This document shows positions 4,235 through 7,645 of a stretch of DNA of 7,645 bases, piece after piece; the first letter of the stretch is position 1; every line of letters starts with the position of its first letter. This DNA is from Solirubrobacterales bacterium. GTDB taxonomy: Bacteria > Actinomycetota > Thermoleophilia > Solirubrobacterales > Solirubrobacteraceae. The notes under the pieces are model-generated. The model saw nothing but the letters and a program-made list of their open reading frames with translations, made no database searches and was not told the origin of the DNA. Made by a program: the position numbers and the translations under genes. The DNA is taken from assembly GCA_025964065.1 (NCBI GenBank), contig JAOPZO010000376.1, positions 1 to 7,645 on the forward strand, written 5' to 3'.

Positions 4235-5419
4235 CTACGGGAAGGCGGGGACCGGCCCGGCCGGGGTCGGCACGGACGGCCGCTCCTTCTTCTGCACGGG
4301 CGGCGCCTTGTACGGCGGCGCCTTCGGACGCGTCGAGCCGCCCGGGAACGCGAGGCGCAGGATCGTCCGCTGCACCATGAGCCACTGCTTGCCGAACGGC
4401 CCCGTGTTGTAGGGGAGGCCGAACTCCTCGCAGACCTCCTTGACCTTCGGCGCGATCTGCTTGTACCGGGAGCTCGGCATGTCCGGGTAGAGGTGGTGCT
4501 CGACCTGGTAGCTGAGGTTGCCGCTCATCACGTGGAACGTGTCGGAGCCCTCGATGTTCGCGGCCCCGAGGAGCTGGCGGACGTACCAGGCGCCCTGGCT
4601 CTCGTCCGCGGCCTCCTCCTGGGTGAAGGTGTACGCCTGGTCGGGGAAGTGCCCGCAGAAGATGATCGCGTTCGACCACACGTTGCGGATGAGGTTCGCC
4701 GTGATGTTCGCCTGCAGCGTGCGCTTGAAGCCCTTGCGGCCCGAGAGCGCCGGGAAGACGATGTAGTCCTTGACGATCTGGCGGCGCGCCTTGGCCCCGA
4801 TGCCCTTGAGCTCCTCGAGCAGGACCTTCTTGTCCTTCTCGCCCTTCTTGATGGCCTCGATGTCGAGGTCGTGCAGGGCGACGCCCCACTCGAACAGGAG
4901 CATGAGCAGCACGTTGATGACGGGCTGCGCGAGGAAGCGCGGCTCCCACGGCTGCTTCGGGTCGACGCGCATGATCTCGTAGCCGACGTCCTTGTCGAGG
5001 CCGACGACGTTCGTGAACGTGTGGTGCAGGTAGTTGTGGGAGTGCTTCCAGGAGACCGAGGTGGAGGCCGTGTCCCAGTCCCACGTCGAGGAGTGGATGT
5101 TCGGGTCGTTCATCCAGTCCCACTGGCCGTGGAGGATGTTGTGGCCGATCTCCATGTTCTCGAGGATCTTCGCGACGCCCAGGCCCGTGGTGCCGAGCAC
5201 CCACGCCGGCGGGTAGCGGCTCGCCATGAGCACGATCCGCGAGAGCGCGGCGAGGCGGCGGTGGAACTCGATGAGCGAGCGGATGTAGACCGCGTCGGAC
5301 TCGCCGAGGTCCGCGCGGACCTCGTCGTGGATGGCCTGGAAGCGCTTGCCGAGCTCCTCGATGTCCTCGGGGCTCAGGCGGTGGAGCGGGTGATCCTGCT
5401 GCTTCAGCGTGTCGTGCAT
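4235..5419 (-). CDS. desA3: DesA3-type acyl-CoA desaturase (membrane di-iron)
   Basis: A 394-residue membrane fatty acid desaturase of the DesA3 (Rv3229c) type, which puts a cis double bond, in the characterised case at carbon 9, into saturated acyl-CoA using O2. The three histidine boxes are present: H93-x3-H97 in ENMEIGHNILHGQWDW, H126/H128/H132-H133 in WKHSHNYLHHTFTN, and QVEHH at 305-309. The stretches GHNILHGQWDWMNDP and NVWSNAIIFCGHFPD closely recall the mycobacterial enzyme. No cytochrome b5 domain is fused, so electrons must come from a partner; the reductase gene ends ten bases upstream. ATG 5419 has an AGGAG site five bases away. The last ~35 residues are a proline/lysine-rich tail of unknown use. 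Double-bond position is inferred from the family. Confidence 0.93.
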   Translation of the reverse strand: MHDTLKQQDHPLHRLSPEDIEELGKRFQAIHDEVRADLGESDAVYIRSLIEFHRRLAALSRIVLMASRYPPAWVLGTTGLGVAKILENMEIGHNILHGQWDWMNDPNIHSSTWDWDTASTSVSWKHSHNYLHHTFTNVVGLDKDVGYEIMRVDPKQPWEPRFLAQPVINVLLMLLFEWGVALHDLDIEAIKKGEKDKKVLLEELKGIGAKARRQIVKDYIVFPALSGRKGFKRTLQANITANLIRNVWSNAIIFCGHFPDQAYTFTQEEAADESQGAWYVRQLLGAANIEGSDTFHVMSGNLSYQVEHHLYPDMPSSRYKQIAPKVKEVCEEFGLPYNTGPFGKQWLMVQRTILRLAFPGGSTRPKAPPYKAPPVQKKERPSVPTPAGPVPAFP

Positions 5420-5424
5420 GTGGA

Positions 5425-5429
5425 CTCCT
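5425..5429 (-). promoter_or_regulatory. ribosome-binding site AGGAG of the desaturase gene
   Basis: On the minus strand the reductase stop runs straight into the site: TGA, AGGAG, five bases, ATG 5419. It fixes the desaturase start and contrasts with the leaderless starts elsewhere in the window. Confidence 0.75.
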
Positions 5430-6533
5430 TCAGAGCTCGATCTCGATGGGGCCCTCGGGGGCGTTGACGCAGGTTCGGATGGTCTGGCCCTCGTCGGAGA
5501 AGACCTCGCCCGTGCGGAGATCCCGGACCTTCCCGGACCGGAGCTTCCCCACGCAGGTGTGGCAGATGCCCATGCGGCAGCCGTAGGGCAGGAGCGCGCC
5601 GGCCTCCTCGCCGCCGACGAGGATGGAGACGCCGACCTCGCAGGTCGCCTCCTTGTCCTGGACGCGGAAGGTCACGGTGCCGCCCGAGCCGACGTCGGCC
5701 GAGCCGTCGCCGACCACGGGCTGGAAGCGCTCGACGTGCAGCACGGTCTCCGGGCCGCCGTGCTCCTCGTAGTGCTCCTCGAACGCGCTGATCATGTCCC
5801 GCGGACCGGAGAGGAACGTGTGCCGCTCCCGCCAGTCCGGGACGAGCTCGTCGAGCTCCTTCGGCTCGATGCGGCCCTGCTCGCTCGTGATGCGCTCGAT
5901 CAGCGTGTAGCCCGGGCGGCGGCCCTGGAGCTCGCGGAACATGTCGCCGAAGATGAAGAGGTCCGGGGTGCGCGCGGAGTGGATGTGGACGACGTCGGTG
6001 ACATGGTCGAGGCGGTCGAGCTCGCGCTGCATCGCCATCACGGGGGTGATCCCGGAGCCGGCGGAGATGCTCAGGATCTTCTCCGGCAGCGGGTCGGGCA
6101 GGAGGAACGTGCCCTCGACCGCGCCCAGGAACACGAGCGTGCCCGGCTTCGCCTGCTCGAGGAACCAGGGCGACATGCGTCCCTCCTCGACCTTCTTGAT
6201 CGTGATGGAGACCAGCCCCTCGGGGTGGTTCGGGTCCGAGGTGATCGAGTAGGCGCGCCAGTGGCGGACGCCGTCGATCTCGGCGCCGATGCGCAGGTAC
6301 TGCCCCGGCTTGTGGCCGCTCCACTCGTGGCTCGGCTTGATGACGACGGTCTTCGCGCCGTCGGTCTCGGGCTTCAGGCGGACGATCGTGCCCGTCGCCT
6401 CGCGCGTGGACCAGCGCGGGTCGAGCAGGCCGATGTAGTCGTCCGGCAGCAGCGGCGTCGTCAGCGCCTGGGCGGCCTGCAGCAGCCGCTTGCGCAGCAT
6501 GGGGACCTTGGGTGCTGCCGCTCGCTCGACCAT
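5430..6533 (-). CDS. FAD/NAD(P)H oxidoreductase with 2Fe-2S domain, desaturase partner
   Basis: A 367-residue three-domain electron-transfer enzyme like Rv3230c of M. tuberculosis and DesC of Pseudomonas. After a basic N-terminus of about 45 residues comes the FAD domain (PGQYLRIG at 76-83, RAYS at 93-96). The NAD(P)H domain has GSGITPV at 159-165 and ends with the FLSGP element at 240-244. The C-terminal plant-type ferredoxin domain has C319, C324, C327 and C355 (CRMGICHTC, then RTCVN). It should pass hydride electrons via FAD and 2Fe-2S to the desaturase encoded ten bases downstream. ATG 6533 is chosen for its GAGGAG site four bases upstream; the open extension to 6560 adds nine basic residues and has no site. 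It might also reduce rubredoxin, but nothing here shows that. Confidence 0.93.
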   Translation of the reverse strand: MVERAAAPKVPMLRKRLLQAAQALTTPLLPDDYIGLLDPRWSTREATGTIVRLKPETDGAKTVVIKPSHEWSGHKPGQYLRIGAEIDGVRHWRAYSITSDPNHPEGLVSITIKKVEEGRMSPWFLEQAKPGTLVFLGAVEGTFLLPDPLPEKILSISAGSGITPVMAMQRELDRLDHVTDVVHIHSARTPDLFIFGDMFRELQGRRPGYTLIERITSEQGRIEPKELDELVPDWRERHTFLSGPRDMISAFEEHYEEHGGPETVLHVERFQPVVGDGSADVGSGGTVTFRVQDKEATCEVGVSILVGGEEAGALLPYGCRMGICHTCVGKLRSGKVRDLRTGEVFSDEGQTIRTCVNAPEGPIEIEL

Positions 6534-6537
6534 CTCG

Positions 6538-6543
6538 CTCCTC
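6538..6543 (-). promoter_or_regulatory. ribosome-binding site GAGGAG of the reductase gene
   Basis: On the minus strand GAGGAG lies four bases before ATG 6533. It decides between this start and the in-frame ATG at 6560. Confidence 0.65.
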
Positions 6544-6577
6544 TTCGACCCGCGACGCACGACGCACCGCTAGGGCG

Positions 6578-6606
6578 ACCGTAGAAGGGTTGAGAACGAC
6601 TGTCAA
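6578..6606 (-). promoter_or_regulatory. promoter of the reductase-desaturase operon, TTGACA-N17-TACGGT
   Basis: On the minus strand a perfect TTGACA (6606-6601) is followed after 17 bases by TACGGT (6583-6578), the same -10 hexamer proposed for alkB. Transcription would start near 6571 and leave a leader of roughly 38 bases containing the GAGGAG site. The -35 box overlaps the -35 region of the divergent regulator, so the two promoters share DNA. A GTTGA/TCAAC dyad (6589-6593, 6603-6607) lies across the -35 and spacer. Confidence 0.72.
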
Positions 6607-6629
6607 CACGCGAGGTGCGTGTGTACGCT
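6600..6629 (+). promoter_or_regulatory. promoter of the divergent TetR gene, CTGTCA-N18-TACGCT
   Basis: CTGTCA (6600-6605) matches four of six bases of TTGACA. TACGCT (6624-6629) fits TAnnnT after 18 bases. GTG 6637 follows seven bases later, so the mRNA would be leaderless. The -35 shares five bases with the opposing TTGACA. Confidence 0.5.
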
Positions 6630-6634
6630 TACAC
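6621..6634. promoter_or_regulatory. candidate TetR operator GTGTACGCTTACAC
   Basis: Perfect five-base arms GTGTA and TACAC flank CGCT, and the site lies over the -10 box of the regulator gene. Outer pairs C6618-G6637 and G6619-C6636 add some symmetry. Binding here would repress the regulator itself and, 15 bases from the opposing -35, could also affect the desaturase operon. Which protein binds is inferred from position only. Confidence 0.5.
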
Positions 6635-6636
6635 CC

Positions 6637-7308
6637 GTGCCCGCCCCCGCACCAGCGCTGCGCGAGGCTCGCCGCCGCGACCTCGTAGACGCGTGCCGCA
6701 CGATCTTCGACGCTCGCGGCGTGGCCGACGCGCCCGTCGAGGAGATCGCGCAGGCCGTCGGGATCGCCCGCGGGCTCATCTACCGGGAGTTCACGGCGAA
6801 GGAGGAGCTCGTCGTCCTGACGGTCGCGGGCTACCTCGCCGAGCTGGCCGTGGAGATGGAGGCCGCGGCCGGGGCCGCGGGGGAGCTTCCCGAGGCGCAG
6901 GTCGCGGCGCTCGTCTCCGTCTACACCGGCTTCTGCCGCCGCTACCCGGCCTTCCTCGACGGGCAGATCGGGCTCATGCGCCGGCCCGCCGGCGAACTCT
7001 TCGCGCTCGTCTCGCCCCAGACCTGGCACGAGCTCGGGGACGCGATGGCGGGCTGCCTCGGGCCCGTCGCGGACGTCATCCGCCGGGGCTGCGAGCACGG
7101 CCGCTTCAGGGTGGGCGACCCCGAGCTCGCCGCGAACCTCGTGTGGACCCAGATGCTCGGGGCGATGCACCTCGGGCGCCTCGGCGTCGGCGTGCGGCGC
7201 ACGGAGGACGGCGAGGCGGCGCTGCTCGAGATCCGCCAGGACGACCTCGTCGCCGCCTGCGTCGCCAGCGCGCTCGCGACGCTCGGGACGACGTCCGCGC
7301 GGAGCTAG
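6637..7308 (+). CDS. TetR-family regulator divergent from the desaturase operon
   Basis: A 223-residue TetR protein. The helix-turn-helix is at about 33-52 (PVEEIAQAVGIARGLIYREF), followed by TAKEELVVLTV, the usual fourth-helix start. The C-terminal ligand domain is helical and includes RRYPAFLDGQIGLMRRPAGEL, then HELGDAMAGC. Divergent placement from a reductase-desaturase operon resembles the Pseudomonas desT/desCB arrangement, where a TetR senses saturated and unsaturated acyl-CoA; this suggests a similar job, but the protein itself is not claimed to be DesT. GTG 6637 is chosen because TACGCT ends seven bases upstream; GTG 6619 would add six residues and would have to lie upstream of the transcription start. 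Its TAG stop forms part of the next gene's -10 box. Confidence 0.87.
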   Translation: MPAPAPALREARRRDLVDACRTIFDARGVADAPVEEIAQAVGIARGLIYREFTAKEELVVLTVAGYLAELAVEMEAAAGAAGELPEAQVAALVSVYTGFCRRYPAFLDGQIGLMRRPAGELFALVSPQTWHELGDAMAGCLGPVADVIRRGCEHGRFRVGDPELAANLVWTQMLGAMHLGRLGVGVRRTEDGEAALLEIRQDDLVAACVASALATLGTTSARS

Positions 7309-7311
7309 CCT
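7306..7311 (+). promoter_or_regulatory. -10 box TAGCCT overlapping the TetR stop codon
   Basis: TAGCCT fits TAnnnT; its first three bases are the TAG stop of the TetR gene. Seven bases separate it from GTG 7319. The arrangement is the same as at 2131-2136. No clear -35 is seen. Confidence 0.42.
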
Positions 7312-7318
7312 CGGGGGC

Positions 7319-7645
7319 GTGGCCCCCGCTCCGGCCCTCCGCCTCATCAGCGCCTCCGACCTCAAGCGCCAACGTGGCTGGACCGAGACGCTCGTCTCCG
7401 TCCTGCTCGGCGCGCCCGATGCGCACGGGCCGAACCCCCACGGGTTCCGGGCGCCCATGCGCTTCTACCGCGAGGACCGGGTCCTCTCGGCGGAGGCGGA
7501 GCCGCCGTTCGTGCGGCGCCTCGGCCAGCTCGGCAGCCACCAGGCCTGGCGCCGCCAACAGCCCTGCCGGATGCTCGCCCCGACGGAGATCGACCACCTC
7601 GAGTGGCTTGACGACCCCTGGCGCATCGCGCTCTTCCACGCGCCG
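7319..7645 (+). CDS. uncharacterised protein, N-terminal 109 residues (3' truncated)
   Basis: An open frame runs from GTG 7319 to the window end without a stop. The start SASDLKRQRGWTETLVSVLLG (about residues 11-31), then APDAHGPNPHGF and APMRFYREDRV, looks like a small domain I have seen in short actinobacterial proteins: a helix beginning Leu-Lys-x-x-Gly-Trp-Thr, a Leu-Leu-Gly-x-Pro-Asp turn, Pro-Asn-Pro-His, and a strand ending in Arg-x-Tyr. It has some similarity to a MerR-like DNA-recognition element, but I cannot name a function. The later part includes RRLGQLGSHQAWRRQQPC and HLEWLDDPWRIALFH. GTG 7319 is chosen for the TAGCCT box seven bases upstream. The C-terminus is missing. Confidence 0.68.
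   Translation, partial: MAPAPALRLISASDLKRQRGWTETLVSVLLGAPDAHGPNPHGFRAPMRFYREDRVLSAEAEPPFVRRLGQLGSHQAWRRQQPCRMLAPTEIDHLEWLDDPWRIALFHAP

Noticed and set aside
4052..6584. Long plus-strand open frames opposite the desaturase and reductase genes
   Set aside because: Products are Val/Asp/Leu/Arg-rich without motifs, whereas the minus strand encodes complete enzymes with all key residues and ribosome sites.
6619..6636. Upstream GTG 6619 as start of the divergent TetR
   Set aside because: It would precede the -10 box of the gene's own promoter and adds residues (MCTLTP) encoded by the operator palindrome.
5404..7458. 684-codon minus-strand open frame across the reductase and the TetR gene
   Set aside because: It is out of frame with the reductase, crosses a good divergent promoter and has no domain; shadow frame.
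1..7645. tRNA/rRNA genes, CRISPR arrays, insertion sequences, attachment sites
   Set aside because: No cloverleaf with a TTCRA-type T-loop, no regularly spaced repeats, no transposase frame or terminal repeats with target duplications were seen on either strand.

Overview
The window is strongly GC-rich, with G or C in almost every third codon position. Gene content and style suggest an actinobacterium, probably of the Thermoleophilia (Solirubrobacter, Conexibacter or Patulibacter type). The assignment rests on family resemblance and on start signals: many genes have a TAnnnT -10 box 6-8 bases before the start codon and no Shine-Dalgarno sequence, so they are probably read as leaderless mRNAs.

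Layout. 2-130: 3' end of a GNAT acetyltransferase gene (+). 150-694: two small overlapping membrane-protein genes (+). 779-2740: an alkane-oxidation operon (+) of alkB (membrane di-iron alkane 1-monooxygenase), a rubredoxin and a TetR regulator of the AlkX/AlkU kind, behind a promoter region packed with inverted repeats. 2741-3031: a gap of about 290 bases with an open but startless frame and nested inverted repeats. 3032-3526: an isoprenylcysteine/phospholipid methyltransferase-like membrane protein (+). 3527-3702: a convergent gap with two strong hairpins, one a perfect 20-base palindrome. 3703-4170: an unrecognised 155-residue protein (-). 4187-4225: a 15-bp-stem hairpin, the likely terminator of the next operon. 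4235-6533 (-): a reductase gene followed by a DesA3-type acyl-CoA desaturase gene, matching the Rv3230c-Rv3229c pair of Mycobacterium tuberculosis. 6637-7308 (+): a divergent TetR regulator. 7319 to the end (+): an unrecognised protein cut by the window edge.

How it fits together. Two membrane di-iron lipid oxidases from different families lie side by side, each with its own electron carrier (rubredoxin; a FAD plus 2Fe-2S reductase) and its own TetR regulator. AlkB would make 1-alkanols that can be oxidised to fatty acids and activated to acyl-CoAs; the desaturase would then act on acyl-CoAs to adjust membrane lipids. I see no clearly new system. The most distinctive content is the regulatory DNA: stacked dyads at alkB, a divergent promoter with overlapping -35 boxes at the desaturase operon, a recurrent leaderless-start layout, and stop codons that double as -10 boxes.
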